Shown: positions 15,779-23,857, counted from the stretch's first letter. The stretch is 44,768 nt of DNA from Candidatus Omnitrophota bacterium (GCA_018824145.1 JAHJHC010000033.1:1-44768), one strand, 5' to 3'. Made by a program: numbers and translations. The notes: generated by a model not told the origin, from the sequence alone.

Positions 15779-15917
15779 CAGTATAGGAAAGTATTCTATA
15801 CTTTCCTATACTGCTGGGTAGGTTTGGAAGGGTGCAGGCACCCTTCCAAAGGGGTGACAGCGGAAAAATGCGACGAAAAGGAGCATTTTGTAGCGTCATA
15901 GGGGCGAAGCCCCTATG
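15779..15917. repeat. Cluster of four hairpins between M48 protease and LOG genes
   Basis: Hairpins in order: 15779-15813 (15-bp perfect stem, loop TTCTA), 15823-15850 (12-bp stem, loop CAGG), about 15865-15889 (AAAAATGC against GCATTTT), and 15897-15917 (9-bp stem, loop GAA). None has a strong T-run, so only the first might aid termination of the protease transcript. No ORF is present. The tail contains a GAGTGAAGCGACGAGG segment of the kind often seen in dispersed bacterial repeats. Confidence 0.75.
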
Positions 15918-15964
15918 AAAAGTTCCGAGGAGTGAAGCGACGAGGTAACTTAAAGGAGGGATGA

Positions 15965-16624
15965 ATGCAGAAGAGGAATGATTTTACAACAGAAGATCCA
16001 TGGCGTATTTTTAGAATTATTTCTGAGTTTGTCGAGGGGTTTGATGAATTGTCCAAAATCGGCCCTGCTGTTACTGTGTTCGGTTCGTCGAGGACAAAAC
16101 CCGGTGATAAATATTACAGTATCGCAGAGAAAACAGCAGCTCTTCTTTCAAAAAATGGGTATTCGATAATCACAGGGGCTGGCCCAGGCATAATGGAAGC
16201 CGCTAATAAAGGCGCTAAAGAAGCAGGAGGCGTCTCAATAGGTTTAAATATACAGGTACCCATAATCCAAAAACCGAATAAATTCATAACAAAGCTTCTG
16301 GACTTTAGATATTTTTTCTGCAGGAAGGTGATGTTTTTAAAATATGCCAAGGCATTTGTTATATTTCCGGGAGGTTTTGGGACAATGGATGAGTTCTTCG
16401 AATCTGTAACACTTATCCAGACAAGAAGGGTAGGGAGTTTTCCTGTTTTTCTCGTAGGCAGCGAATACTGGAAAGGCCTGATTTCTTGGATGAGAGAGGC
16501 TATGTTGAAGAAAGACCGCGTACTAAAAGGTGATCTGGACCTATTTCGTGTTGTAGATACCCCTGAAGAGATATTGGAGAATATAAAGGTTTTTTATTCG
16601 CATCCGAAGAGATCTGGTGTATAA
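15965..16624 (+). CDS. LOG-family protein (TIGR00730-like)
   Basis: A 219-residue Rossmann-fold protein of the LOG (lysine decarboxylase-like) family. PGGFGTMDEFFE carries the PGGxGTxxE motif and GSSRTKPGDKYYSIAE the N-terminal nucleotide-binding part. Members with this motif hydrolyse nucleoside 5'-monophosphates to base and ribose 5-phosphate, including cytokinin activation; others are of unknown role. AGGAGGG precedes ATG 15965 closely. No operon partner is evident. Confidence 0.9.
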   Translation: MQKRNDFTTEDPWRIFRIISEFVEGFDELSKIGPAVTVFGSSRTKPGDKYYSIAEKTAALLSKNGYSIITGAGPGIMEAANKGAKEAGGVSIGLNIQVPIIQKPNKFITKLLDFRYFFCRKVMFLKYAKAFVIFPGGFGTMDEFFESVTLIQTRRVGSFPVFLVGSEYWKGLISWMREAMLKKDRVLKGDLDLFRVVDTPEEILENIKVFYSHPKRSGV

Positions 16625-16630
16625 TAATTT

Positions 16631-16647
16631 GTCCGCCTCAGGCGGAC
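16631..16647. repeat. 17-base perfect palindrome, CCGCCTCAGGCGG type
   Basis: GTCCGCCTCAGGCGGAC is palindromic apart from its central base and belongs with the copies at 1805-1817 and 14828-14842. It sits between the LOG gene and the Lys-rich gene without a T-run. Confidence 0.7.
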
Positions 16648-16672
16648 TCATTAAAAATAACGGAGGTGTTGT

Positions 16673-17101
16673 ATGAAGAAAAAGAAGAAAAGGAGGGAAA
16701 AGCCAGCAAAGAGAAAAGTGGTCAAAAAAACAGCAAAGAAAAAAGCCATAAAAAAGCTAAAGAAAGCTGAAAGGGTTACGAAAAAGAAGAAAGCCCAAAA
16801 GCCGCAAAAGAAGACCGCAAAAAAAAGCATTATTCCTCCCGGGGCGTCTTTGGAAGAGATAGGGGTAGTATCGCACTATTTTCCTAAAGTCGAGGCAGCA
16901 GTAGTAAAATTGACGAAAGGAAGTCTTTCTTTGGGAGATACGATTATCATAAAAGGCCACACCACTGAATTTAAAGAAAAGGTGGATTCTTTGCAACTCG
17001 ATCATGCTTCAATATCAAATGCGTCTACGGGACAGGAAGTAGGTCTAAGGGTCAAATCAAAAGTCAGGGAACATGATGTCGTATATAAATTAATCGTTTA
17101 A
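16673..17101 (+). CDS. EF-Tu domain-2-like protein with Lys-rich N-terminal extension
   Basis: A 142-residue protein in two parts. Residues 1-50 are strongly basic, with KK, KKK and TAKK repeats and no predicted fold, like the tails of AlgP or histone H1-like proteins. Residues about 58-142 (EIGVVSHYFPKVEAAVVKL, GDTIIIKG, QLDHASISNASTGQEVGLRV, DVVYKL) are a translation-factor beta barrel, as in stand-alone 'translation elongation factor-like' proteins. No GTPase domain is present. A ribosome- or RNA-associated role is plausible but unproven. ACGGAGGTG precedes the start. Confidence 0.85.
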   Translation: MKKKKKRREKPAKRKVVKKTAKKKAIKKLKKAERVTKKKKAQKPQKKTAKKSIIPPGASLEEIGVVSHYFPKVEAAVVKLTKGSLSLGDTIIIKGHTTEFKEKVDSLQLDHASISNASTGQEVGLRVKSKVREHDVVYKLIV

Positions 17102-17130
17102 ATTTAGCCAACAATCTTTGAATGGACACC

Positions 17131-17159
17131 TTGAATTTTAAAGTTGGATATGATATAAT
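17131..17159 (+). promoter_or_regulatory. Sigma70 promoter of the structured RNA
   Basis: TTGAAT (17131-17136) and TATAAT (17154-17159) are exactly 17 bases apart. The expected start, about 17167, coincides with the first base of the 13-bp closing stem of the RNA. Confidence 0.85.
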
Positions 17160-17166
17160 ATTTATT

Positions 17167-17252
17167 GAAGCCGATAAAGTTACAAAAATGTGCCTAAGAT
17201 AAGGCAAAGCTGGATCGGGCTATACGATCAATCTTTATCGGCTTCTTTTTTT
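17167..17252 (+). ncRNA. Structured RNA of unknown class, promoter and terminator included
   Basis: About 86 bases. The first 13 (17167-17179) pair perfectly with 17233-17245, which is followed by a run of T (17246-17252), so the closing stem is itself an intrinsic terminator. The enclosed 53 bases form two hairpins: TGCCT/AGGCA (loop AAGATA) and GATCG/CGATC (loop GGCTATA), making a three-way junction with unpaired A-rich and CAAAGCTG strands. It lies just before the FadB-like gene at 17267, so it could be a riboswitch-type attenuator or a free small RNA. It shares AGCCGATAAAG with the 5' end of the c-di-GMP RNA at 25739-25916. I do not recognise the class. Confidence 0.75.
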
Positions 17253-17266
17253 GTGCAACTAGGCAT

Positions 17267-19012
17267 ATGGTAAAATATTACATAGAAGAGAATTTTGGAG
17301 TTATTGAGTTTAATGATCCTGATTCAAAGGTTAATTTGCTCTCAGACGGAAACCTGGAAGTATTAAAAAGCATCATCGATAATTTTATAAAAAATTTCAG
17401 AAAAATCAACATTAAGGCATTATTTTTTATCAGTAAAAAAGAAAACGTTTTTATAGCAGGGGTAGACATCAGGGAGCTATATGATATTCGCACAAAAGAA
17501 TCAGCCCTCCGGATGTGTGAGAAGGGTCAGGAGCTATTCAATAAAATCGAGGATCTTCCTGTCGCGACTTTTGCAATTATAGACGGGGTATGTCTTGGCG
17601 GCGGATTGGAATTAGCCCTTTCTTGCGACTGTATCCTGGCGGTAAAAAGTAGGAAAATTAAAATGGGACTACCAGAAACAAGGCTTGGGATTTATCCAGG
17701 TTTCGGCGGTCCGCATAGATTAGCAGAAAAAATAGGCTGTAAAAAAGCCGACTCGCTTATTAGTACCGGCAATCTTATCGATCTAAAAGAGGCGAGGCGT
17801 TTGAATATAGTCGATAAGATCATCTTGGATTCGGAAAAATACCACTATCAAAAACTTGTAAAGCTTCACAGAAATCACCGTACGGGGATTTCTTTGCCGT
17901 CACGCATTGAACTTGAAAAGAGAGAAAGAGAGGTTTTGTCAGAAAAGATACTTCAGGAACCTGCCAGGAATTCGTTATCCGGATTCCTGCTTGTGAGTAA
18001 ATACAGGAAGTATCCTTGGTTAAAAGCAGGGACCGAAGAGAAACTTCCTATAGAACGTTGTGCAGTAATCGGCGCTGGCACAATGGGTAGAGGTATCGCA
18101 TATCTGATTAGCTCAAAAGGTGGTTTTCCTGTTTCTTTAAGTGATTCAAATAAGAATGTCTTGAAAAAGGCAAAGTCGGGTATTAAGGCTATATATAAAA
18201 ATGCGACGCAAAGAAACATAATGTGTAACGACGAAGCGCAGTTGAAATTCTCAAATATATCTTTTAGTGAAAATCATTTGAAGGATGCGGATATAATCAT
18301 TGAGTCAATAACCGAAGATATTTCTTTAAAGAAGGCTCTTTTTGCGGAATTAGAGTCAAAATTATCACAGGACTGTATACTGGCAACAAACACATCGTGT
18401 ATATCTATCGGGGAATTAGCAGAATCTTTTAAGTTTAGAGAGCGGGCCCTTGGAATGCATTTTTTTAATCCCGCATATAAGATGAAGCTTGTAGAACTTA
18501 TCCCTGCAAGATTCACGAGCCCGGATACTTTACAGGGGGCAATCGGCTTTTTACGCTTATTAGGAAGGATCCCTATAGTAGTAAAGGATAGTCCTGGATT
18601 TCTCGTCAATAGGATATTCTTGCCGTATCTGAATGAGGCGATTTTTATGTTGGAGGAGGGTTTTTTACCTGGAGATATAGAAAGTTCAATGCTTGAATTC
18701 GGCATGCCCATGGGGCCTTTTCAACTTTTAAAGGAGATAGGCTCAGATGTCGTTTATAAAGCGAGCAAGATACTGGAAGATAATTTTGGTAGTAGGATGA
18801 AAGTACCTGGCAGAGTGAAAAAAGATTGTAAACGCAAAGTTTCTTCTGCTGAAGCAATAACAGAACGTCTCTTATTTCCCATGAGAAGAGAAGCAGAATT
18901 ATGTTTGGAAGAGAGTGTCGTAAGTAATCGTGAAATCATCGACCTGGCATTATTGCTTGGAATAGGTTTCCCGAGCTCCAAGAGGATATGGGAAAGTGAT
19001 TCAGGATTGTAA
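17267..19012 (+). CDS. Bifunctional enoyl-CoA hydratase / 3-hydroxyacyl-CoA dehydrogenase (FadB-like)
   Basis: A 581-residue fusion. The N-terminal crotonase domain (about 1-190) keeps both catalytic glutamates: Glu115 in LGGGLELALSCD and Glu137 in GLPETRLGIYPGFGG. The dehydrogenase part begins with the NAD-binding IGAGTMGRGIA (about 268) and contains the HFFNPAYKMKLVELI and DSPGFLVNRI signatures. It is shorter than E. coli FadB (about 715-730 residues), with a reduced C-terminal part. It would carry out two steps of beta-oxidation or its reverse in the cytosol. It lies 15 bases after the T-run of the RNA at 17167-17252 and may be controlled by it. The next gene overlaps its end by 17 bases. 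Confidence 0.93.
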   Translation: MVKYYIEENFGVIEFNDPDSKVNLLSDGNLEVLKSIIDNFIKNFRKINIKALFFISKKENVFIAGVDIRELYDIRTKESALRMCEKGQELFNKIEDLPVATFAIIDGVCLGGGLELALSCDCILAVKSRKIKMGLPETRLGIYPGFGGPHRLAEKIGCKKADSLISTGNLIDLKEARRLNIVDKIILDSEKYHYQKLVKLHRNHRTGISLPSRIELEKREREVLSEKILQEPARNSLSGFLLVSKYRKYPWLKAGTEEKLPIERCAVIGAGTMGRGIAYLISSKGGFPVSLSDSNKNVLKKAKSGIKAIYKNATQRNIMCNDEAQLKFSNISFSENHLKDADIIIESITEDISLKKALFAELESKLSQDCILATNTSCISIGELAESFKFRERALGMHFFNPAYKMKLVELIPARFTSPDTLQGAIGFLRLLGRIPIVVKDSPGFLVNRIFLPYLNEAIFMLEEGFLPGDIESSMLEFGMPMGPFQLLKEIGSDVVYKASKILEDNFGSRMKVPGRVKKDCKRKVSSAEAITERLLFPMRREAELCLEESVVSNREIIDLALLLGIGFPSSKRIWESDSGL

Positions 19013-20540
19013 AGTAGTATCTGTATTGAGCAATGCAAATGTATATGGCAAGGCAGAATATGCAATTAATCTTGCAGTAGCTCTTGCCAAGGTTACAGAG
19101 GCTAAGGTTATGCTTGTTGATATGGCAATGCCCTGCGAGGAAATAGCCAAGATGCTTAAATTAGATAGGTCGGTGCAGGATAATACTATAGTAAATACAA
19201 AATTTGGCATAGACACTATGACTTTAGAAAGATTTGATAAGCAGTGCCTCGTAGAGATAAGAAGTCGTTATCAATATATTGTAATTAACCTTCCAGTTGA
19301 AGTCGATAATTCATTGTACGAGGCAATGGACTATTCGGACGTGATTCATTTCTTTATGGCTTCCATTAAAGATAACCTTGAGGACGGTCATGGATTTTTA
19401 GAGGATTTGATCGAGAAGGTCCCTAAATATGTACTGGAGAAGTTGAAGTTCGTTGTGTATAGGCTGAATGTATTCGATAAGCTTTCCCTAGAGGAGATAT
19501 CCTGGTTGATTAAGCGGGATGTATGGGCCGTTGTGCCTGAGCCGGGTGTCCTGGATGCCTTGATAGATTCAGCGGGTATTCCTATTGTTTTTAAGACTCT
19601 AAACCCGGCATATTCAAAAGCAATTATATATATCGCTAAATCAGAGTCTGACAAACTTCTGGGATTGGCCCTTGGTAGCGGCGCTGCCTTTGGCCTTGCC
19701 CATATAGGCGTCTTAAAAGTTCTAGAGCAGCAGCATATACAGGTAGATATTATATCAGGTTCAAGCATAGGTAGTCTTATAGCTAGTTTATGGGGTCTTG
19801 GTTTTTCTTCGGATAAAATAGAGTATATAGCAATAAGGTTGAAAAATAAACTTAATATCATGAGGCTATTGGATTTTACCGTGCCTATATCGGGTATACT
19901 GGCGGGAAAGAGACTGAAAAGATTTTTAAGGAATATTTTAGGAGAGAAAACATTTGAAGATTTACAAATACCTGTTAAGATAATGGTATATGACCTGGCA
20001 AATAGAGAGACATTGGCTATACAAAGAGGGTCACTTGTGGAAGCGGTGTTTAAGAGTATATCTGTACCGGGTATATTCGAACCCACAGTGGAAAAAGATA
20101 GGGTGATCGTCGATGGGGGGATATCAGACCCTGTACCTGTGGATATACTTTTGAAACACGGCGCAAGAAAGACCATAGCAGTAAATGTCTTGCCTGGCCC
20201 TCAAGATATCTATAAAAGGAATATGTTTTTAAAGAAGAAATCAAAGGAAGAAGAGGATATGATAAGGGAAGCTCCTTTTTATGTCAGATTGGCTGTCCGT
20301 ATAAAGGTCTTTTTCAGGAAGAAGTTTACGCCCAATATATTCGATGTAATTATGACCAGTATGCAGTCTATGGAATATGTTTTGGCTGAAAATAGTTGTA
20401 AAAAAGCAGATATATCGCTGCATCCTGTGCTCCCGGATGCGGCTTCTGTTGATTTCCATCTTGTCAGAGAGTTTATTGCGAAGGGAGAAGAAGAGACGAA
20501 TTCTCATATAGAGAAAATAAATGCACTAGCATTTAACTGA
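18996..20540 (+). CDS. Pseudo-MinD/ParA domain fused to patatin-like phospholipase
   Basis: A 514-residue protein from GTG 18996. Residues about 1-220 follow the MinD/ParA pattern (SNANVYGKAEYAINLAVALA, VMLVDMAMPCEE), but the deviant Walker A KGGxGKT is degraded to NANVYGKAE, so ATP hydrolysis is unlikely. Residues about 221-420 are a patatin lipase: GLALGSGAAFGLAHIGVL oxyanion region, GSSIG with nucleophile Ser257, and the catalytic Asp373 in VDGGISDPVP. The C-terminal 90 residues are unassigned. It may be a membrane-associated lipid hydrolase; the overlap with the FadB-like gene suggests a shared lipid role. Confidence 0.85.
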   Translation: MIQDCKVVSVLSNANVYGKAEYAINLAVALAKVTEAKVMLVDMAMPCEEIAKMLKLDRSVQDNTIVNTKFGIDTMTLERFDKQCLVEIRSRYQYIVINLPVEVDNSLYEAMDYSDVIHFFMASIKDNLEDGHGFLEDLIEKVPKYVLEKLKFVVYRLNVFDKLSLEEISWLIKRDVWAVVPEPGVLDALIDSAGIPIVFKTLNPAYSKAIIYIAKSESDKLLGLALGSGAAFGLAHIGVLKVLEQQHIQVDIISGSSIGSLIASLWGLGFSSDKIEYIAIRLKNKLNIMRLLDFTVPISGILAGKRLKRFLRNILGEKTFEDLQIPVKIMVYDLANRETLAIQRGSLVEAVFKSISVPGIFEPTVEKDRVIVDGGISDPVPVDILLKHGARKTIAVNVLPGPQDIYKRNMFLKKKSKEEEDMIREAPFYVRLAVRIKVFFRKKFTPNIFDVIMTSMQSMEYVLAENSCKKADISLHPVLPDAASVDFHLVREFIAKGEEETNSHIEKINALAFN

Positions 20541-20546
20541 CCGACC

Positions 20547-21704
20547 ATGGATAGCCAGGCCTTAAAAATATTAGTAATAGAATTCAATCCGAAGAATCTG
20601 CTTAAAATAAAGGAGGTTTTTTCTAAGTATTCCTTTGCGTCGCATGAAATCTCCTGGCTGCAGAGAGAAGAGAATATACTAAATAAGGTCGAAGATGAGA
20701 GGTTTGATGCAATCCTTCTTTCTTACGATCTTCCAGGCTCTAAGGCTAACGGCCTCGAGATACTTTCCGATCTGCAATATAAAGATCTTCAGGGCCCTGT
20801 TATAATGATGGCGGATAAAGGTGATGAGGGATTCGCTACCCAGGCAATGCGGGAAGGTGCCTATGATTATGTAATACGCGAAAAGGGATATGAAGACGGT
20901 CTTCCTTTAGTCATTCATAATGCACTTAATTCGTTTCGTGCAGCAAAAGAAAAAGAGAGACTGCAGAGAGAAATAGCAGCTAAAAAAGTAGAGTTAGAAT
21001 CAGCGAACAGAAAATTGAAAGAACTCGATAGAATAAAATCTGATTTTGTCGCAAACGTGGCTCATGAATTCAGGACCCCGCTTACGATCATAAAAGGGAA
21101 TGTGGATCTGGTTATTAAAGGCGGACTGGGGGAGGTAACGCCTGATCAAAGAGAGATGTTAGACGGTGCAGTAAAGGTGGCTAACAGATTGGCTAGACTT
21201 GTGAATGATCTCTTGGATATCTCAAAGATAGAATCAGGAAAGATGAAGTTGAAATTGGAACAGCTAAACATAAATAATATAATAGAAGAGAGTCTATCCG
21301 CCTTTAGTAAGATGATAAAAGATAAGAAGCAGACCCTTAAAAAAGAGCTTGCCAAGGACATGCCGAATATAAACGCGGATATCGATATGATTACCCAGGT
21401 ATTCGTCAATCTTTTGAGTAATGCCATAAAATACAGCCCTGAAGGCGGTACAGTGGCAATAAAAAGCGTCGATCTCGAGAAAGAGATAATGGTAGAGGTT
21501 TCAGATACGGGTGAGGGGATAGCACCTGAAAATACAGACAAAATATTCGATAAATTTACCAGAGTAACCGCCGAAAAGAAAGAAGGCACTGGCCTCGGCC
21601 TTCCTATAGCAAAAGACATCGTTGTCCTTCATAAAGGGAGGATGTGGGTAAAAAGCGAGCTTAAAAAAGGAAGTCAGTTTTATTTTACTTTACCGAAGAC
21701 CTAA
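20547..21704 (+). CDS. Histidine kinase with N-terminal pseudo-receiver
   Basis: A 385-residue cytosolic protein. Residues 1-125 fit a receiver fold, but the phosphoacceptor Asp is Ser59 (AILLSYDLPG) and the upstream acidic pair is reduced to IEFN, so it is unlikely to be phosphorylated. A coiled linker (about 133-163) leads to HisKA with His173 in NVAHEFRTPLT, then the HATPase domain with N box NLLSNAIKY, DTGEGIAPENTD and GTGLGLPIAKD. No dedicated response regulator is adjacent. It follows the patatin gene by 6 bases and precedes cysE by 11 bases, so it is probably in the same transcript. Confidence 0.92.
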   Translation: MDSQALKILVIEFNPKNLLKIKEVFSKYSFASHEISWLQREENILNKVEDERFDAILLSYDLPGSKANGLEILSDLQYKDLQGPVIMMADKGDEGFATQAMREGAYDYVIREKGYEDGLPLVIHNALNSFRAAKEKERLQREIAAKKVELESANRKLKELDRIKSDFVANVAHEFRTPLTIIKGNVDLVIKGGLGEVTPDQREMLDGAVKVANRLARLVNDLLDISKIESGKMKLKLEQLNINNIIEESLSAFSKMIKDKKQTLKKELAKDMPNINADIDMITQVFVNLLSNAIKYSPEGGTVAIKSVDLEKEIMVEVSDTGEGIAPENTDKIFDKFTRVTAEKKEGTGLGLPIAKDIVVLHKGRMWVKSELKKGSQFYFTLPKT

Positions 21705-21715
21705 AAGGAGCTTAG

Positions 21716-22432
21716 ATGGGATTTTTAGATAGAATGAAAGAAGATATAAAGTCAGCTCTTTTGAATGACCCTGCAGCCAAGAATACCCTGGAGATAGTCT
21801 TATGCTATCCGGGCTTACACGCCTTATGGTTTCATAGAGTGTCTCACTTTTTGTATGCAAAGAAGATGTATACTATAGCGCGGGTTATCTCTCATATTGC
21901 CAGATTTCTTACGGGGGTAGAGATACATCCTGGTGCAAAAATAGGAAGGCGTGTTTTTATAGACCATGGCATGGGAATTGTTATCGGCGAGACCGCGGAG
22001 ATAGGAGACGATACACTTCTTTATAAAGGTGTGGTATTAGGTGGCACTAGCCTTAAAAAACAAAAACGCCATCCGACAATAGGAAAGAATGTCGTTATAG
22101 GGTCTAATGCCTGCATTCTCGGTCCTGTTTCAGTAGGCGACGGGGCAAAGATAGGTTCGGGTTCCGTTGTCGTTAAAGATGTGCCGAGTGGCGCGACTGT
22201 CGTAGGAGTTCCTGGCAAGGTAGTAGAGAAGAAGGTCTTAAAAAAGCTGGCCTTGAATTTTGAACATGGAAATCTACCCGATCCTATAGCGGATGTTGTG
22301 AAGATCATGTTAAAAATGCAACATGAATTAGAACAGAGATTGAAGACTCTCGAGAAAGAGCATGACATAAAGGCAAGGGCCATATTCCACGACTATGAAG
22401 AAAAGGCGCAGGAAGAGCTCCCTGAACAATAG
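21716..22432 (+). CDS. cysE: Serine O-acetyltransferase
   Basis: A 238-residue hexapeptide-repeat acyltransferase that makes O-acetylserine for cysteine synthesis. The signature is [18 protein letters not shown], then [13 protein letters not shown] and [13 protein letters not shown], matching the short EpsC-type SAT with a reduced N-terminal helical domain. A C-terminal helical tail of about 55 residues follows the left-handed helix. AAAGGAG precedes the start. No cysteine synthase gene is nearby. Confidence 0.95.
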   Translation: MGFLDRMKEDIKSALLNDPAAKNTLEIVLCYPGLHALWFHRVSHFLYAKKMYTIARVISHIARFLTGVEIHPGAKIGRRVFIDHGMGIVIGETAEIGDDTLLYKGVVLGGTSLKKQKRHPTIGKNVVIGSNACILGPVSVGDGAKIGSGSVVVKDVPSGATVVGVPGKVVEKKVLKKLALNFEHGNLPDPIADVVKIMLKMQHELEQRLKTLEKEHDIKARAIFHDYEEKAQEELPEQ

Positions 22433-22460
22433 ATATTTACAGAGCTTAGTGCAGAAATAA

Positions 22461-22489
22461 TTGACAAATTCACATCTATGTGATATTAT
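22461..22489 (+). promoter_or_regulatory. Strong promoter of the cold-shock gene
   Basis: TTGACA (22461-22466) and TATTAT (22484-22489) are 17 bases apart. The leader of about 64 bases contains a hairpin (about 22509-22536, CCTTGTT against AACAAGG) before the ribosome binding site AAGGAGG at 22544-22550. A structured leader is common for cold-shock genes. Confidence 0.85.
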
Positions 22490-22559
22490 TGTACAAATTG
22501 AAGTTACCCCTTGTTGAAAATGGTTTTCGAACAAGGTGAATAGAAGGAGGACACAAGCA

Positions 22560-22760
22560 GTGCCAAAAGGAAAAGTAAAATGGTTCGACAATAAAAAAGG
22601 CTACGGCTTTATTACCCCTGAAAATGGCAAGGATGTATTCGTACACCATTCTGCCATACAAGGAGAAGGTTATAAAACTCTGGAAGAAGGCCAAGATGTA
22701 GAATTTGATATTGTTCAAGGACCAAAAGGAGAGCAGGCAGCTAATGTATCTAAGTTGTAA
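22560..22760 (+). CDS. Cold-shock protein (CspA family)
   Basis: A 66-residue single cold-shock domain. RNP1 is KGYGFITPE and RNP2 [15 protein letters not shown] is the usual N-terminal part. It binds single-stranded RNA and DNA. I chose GTG 22560 because AAGGAGG at 22544-22550 is 9 bases upstream and homologues begin with the MPKGKVKWF-type sequence. The frame open from 22536 would read through the Shine-Dalgarno. It is followed by an intrinsic terminator at 22783-22817. Confidence 0.97.
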   Translation: MPKGKVKWFDNKKGYGFITPENGKDVFVHHSAIQGEGYKTLEEGQDVEFDIVQGPKGEQAANVSKL

Positions 22761-22782
22761 AAACTAGACATAAGCTAGCTTT

Positions 22783-22817
22783 ACCCCCGCATCTTTATAA
22801 GGTGCGGGGGTTTTTTT
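22783..22817 (+). terminator. Intrinsic terminator after the cold-shock gene
   Basis: ACCCCCGCA...TGCGGGGGT forms a GC-rich stem of about nine pairs, followed by a run of seven T (22811-22817). It ends 11 bases before the start of the next gene. Confidence 0.95.
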
Positions 22818-22828
22818 ATGGTAAAATT

Positions 22829-23116
22829 ATGAGTGAGTTTATAAGGGTTTGGAAAAATGTCGATATGCAGGATATTTCATCTCATCTCCTTATTGTCGGA
22901 GAGATCAAAGGAGAATGTTCAGGATGCCGGGCGCTTGGTATAGACTATCGAGAAGCCAAGACCTGCCCTCAATGTAATGCTAGCTTTAAATATATCGCCT
23001 CTAGAACTAAAGAGGTGAAAAGGATAAAGGAAAGGCGTCCGGATCTGATTTTTATAGATTTCGAGGATTATAAAAAGGTATTAGGTAAGATAAAAGCCAG
23101 GGATTTTCTCTCTTAA
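22829..23116 (+). CDS. Small zinc-ribbon protein (unknown function)
   Basis: A 95-residue protein from ATG 22829 (MSEFIRVWKNVDM). The earlier frame opening at 22802 lies in the terminator and is not used. Two CxxC knuckles, CSGCRAL and CPQCNA, about 17 residues apart, form a probable zinc ribbon. The C-terminus (RRPDLIFIDFEDYKKVLGKIKARDFL) is mixed helical. No Shine-Dalgarno is visible, and TAAAAT sits immediately before the ATG. I do not recognise the family; RNA or protein binding is a guess. It is convergent with the glycosyltransferase gene, 9 bases apart. Confidence 0.65.
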   Translation: MSEFIRVWKNVDMQDISSHLLIVGEIKGECSGCRALGIDYREAKTCPQCNASFKYIASRTKEVKRIKERRPDLIFIDFEDYKKVLGKIKARDFLS

Positions 23117-23125
23117 GAGAAGGTT

Positions 23126-23821
23126 TCAGATAAAGGTATATCTGATTATAGCCCACAGGACTTTAAGTGAGTATATTGGACGGAATTTCTTGCCTTCCTT
23201 AAATGACCTTGCCTTATAAGGTATTGCGACTTCCTTGATTTTAAATCCACGCTTTGTGACTTTCGCTGTCAGTTCCGTATCTATGCCGAATCCGTTACAA
23301 GAGAGAGGCAATTCTTTTAATGCCTCTTTTTTGAAGACTTTAAAGCATGTCATTGAATCGGTAAGGTGGATTCCGTATAGTAGATTTATAAGTCCGGTGC
23401 CGACTATATTTGCGACAAGGTTCGCTATCTTCATGTTTTCCGGATGCTTTTTATACATAAATCTTGAGCCGTAGACAACACTGGTGTTTTTTTCCATGAT
23501 CGGCCTTAGAAGTAGGGGATATAGTGAAGGGCTATATTCCAGGTCAGCATCTTGTATCAGTATGATATCTCCGGTTGCAAGAGGCATACCTGAAGCTAGA
23601 GAGGCACCTTTTCCTCGACTTTTTGTGTGGCGGACGACTTTTATCTTTGGCAATATACTTGCGGCCTTTTCTACGGTCTTGTCAGTTGAACCGTCATCTA
23701 TGAGTATAATCTCTTTTTCAGATATTCCAAGAGTAGATAGTTCGACACACTTTATTTCATGTAATATCTGCTGTATAGAACTCTCTTCGTTATACGCCGG
23801 TATCAAAATCGACAGTTTCAT
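23126..23821 (-). CDS. Family 2 glycosyltransferase, polyprenyl-phosphate mannosyl/glucosyltransferase-like
   Basis: A 231-residue soluble GT-A enzyme. SILIPAYNEESSI is the nucleotide-sugar-binding start, IILIDDGSTDKT the first Asp motif, and QDADLEYSP the DxD metal motif. Length and the absence of membrane helices fit the DPM1-like group, which transfers a sugar from a nucleotide donor to polyprenyl phosphate. The product would feed glycan or glycoprotein synthesis at the inner membrane. It has its own leaderless-type promoter and no operon partner. Confidence 0.9.
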   Translation of the reverse strand: MKLSILIPAYNEESSIQQILHEIKCVELSTLGISEKEIILIDDGSTDKTVEKAASILPKIKVVRHTKSRGKGASLASGMPLATGDIILIQDADLEYSPSLYPLLLRPIMEKNTSVVYGSRFMYKKHPENMKIANLVANIVGTGLINLLYGIHLTDSMTCFKVFKKEALKELPLSCNGFGIDTELTAKVTKRGFKIKEVAIPYKARSFKEGKKFRPIYSLKVLWAIIRYTFI

Positions 23822-23828
23822 ATATATG

Positions 23829-23857
23829 ATTATAACGGACTAGCTATTATTTTGCAA
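23829..23857 (-). promoter_or_regulatory. Promoter of the glycosyltransferase gene, leaderless arrangement
   Basis: On the minus strand, TTGCAA (23857-23852) and TATAAT (23834-23829) are 17 bases apart, and ATG 23821 begins after only 7 bases (CATATAT). The same TATAAT-CATATAT-ATG string is found on the plus strand before the AEC transporter at 33549. Confidence 0.8.

Noticed and set aside
17167-17252. Complete c-di-GMP-I riboswitch at the smaller RNA
   Set aside because: Although it shares end sequences and a GCAAAGC segment with the c-di-GMP RNA, it lacks the GAAA-capped P2 and the 3' GGGTTACC core.
19388-20176. 262-codon minus-strand open frame
   Set aside because: It is the shadow of the patatin fusion gene; the plus-strand frame has clear domain motifs and this one has none.
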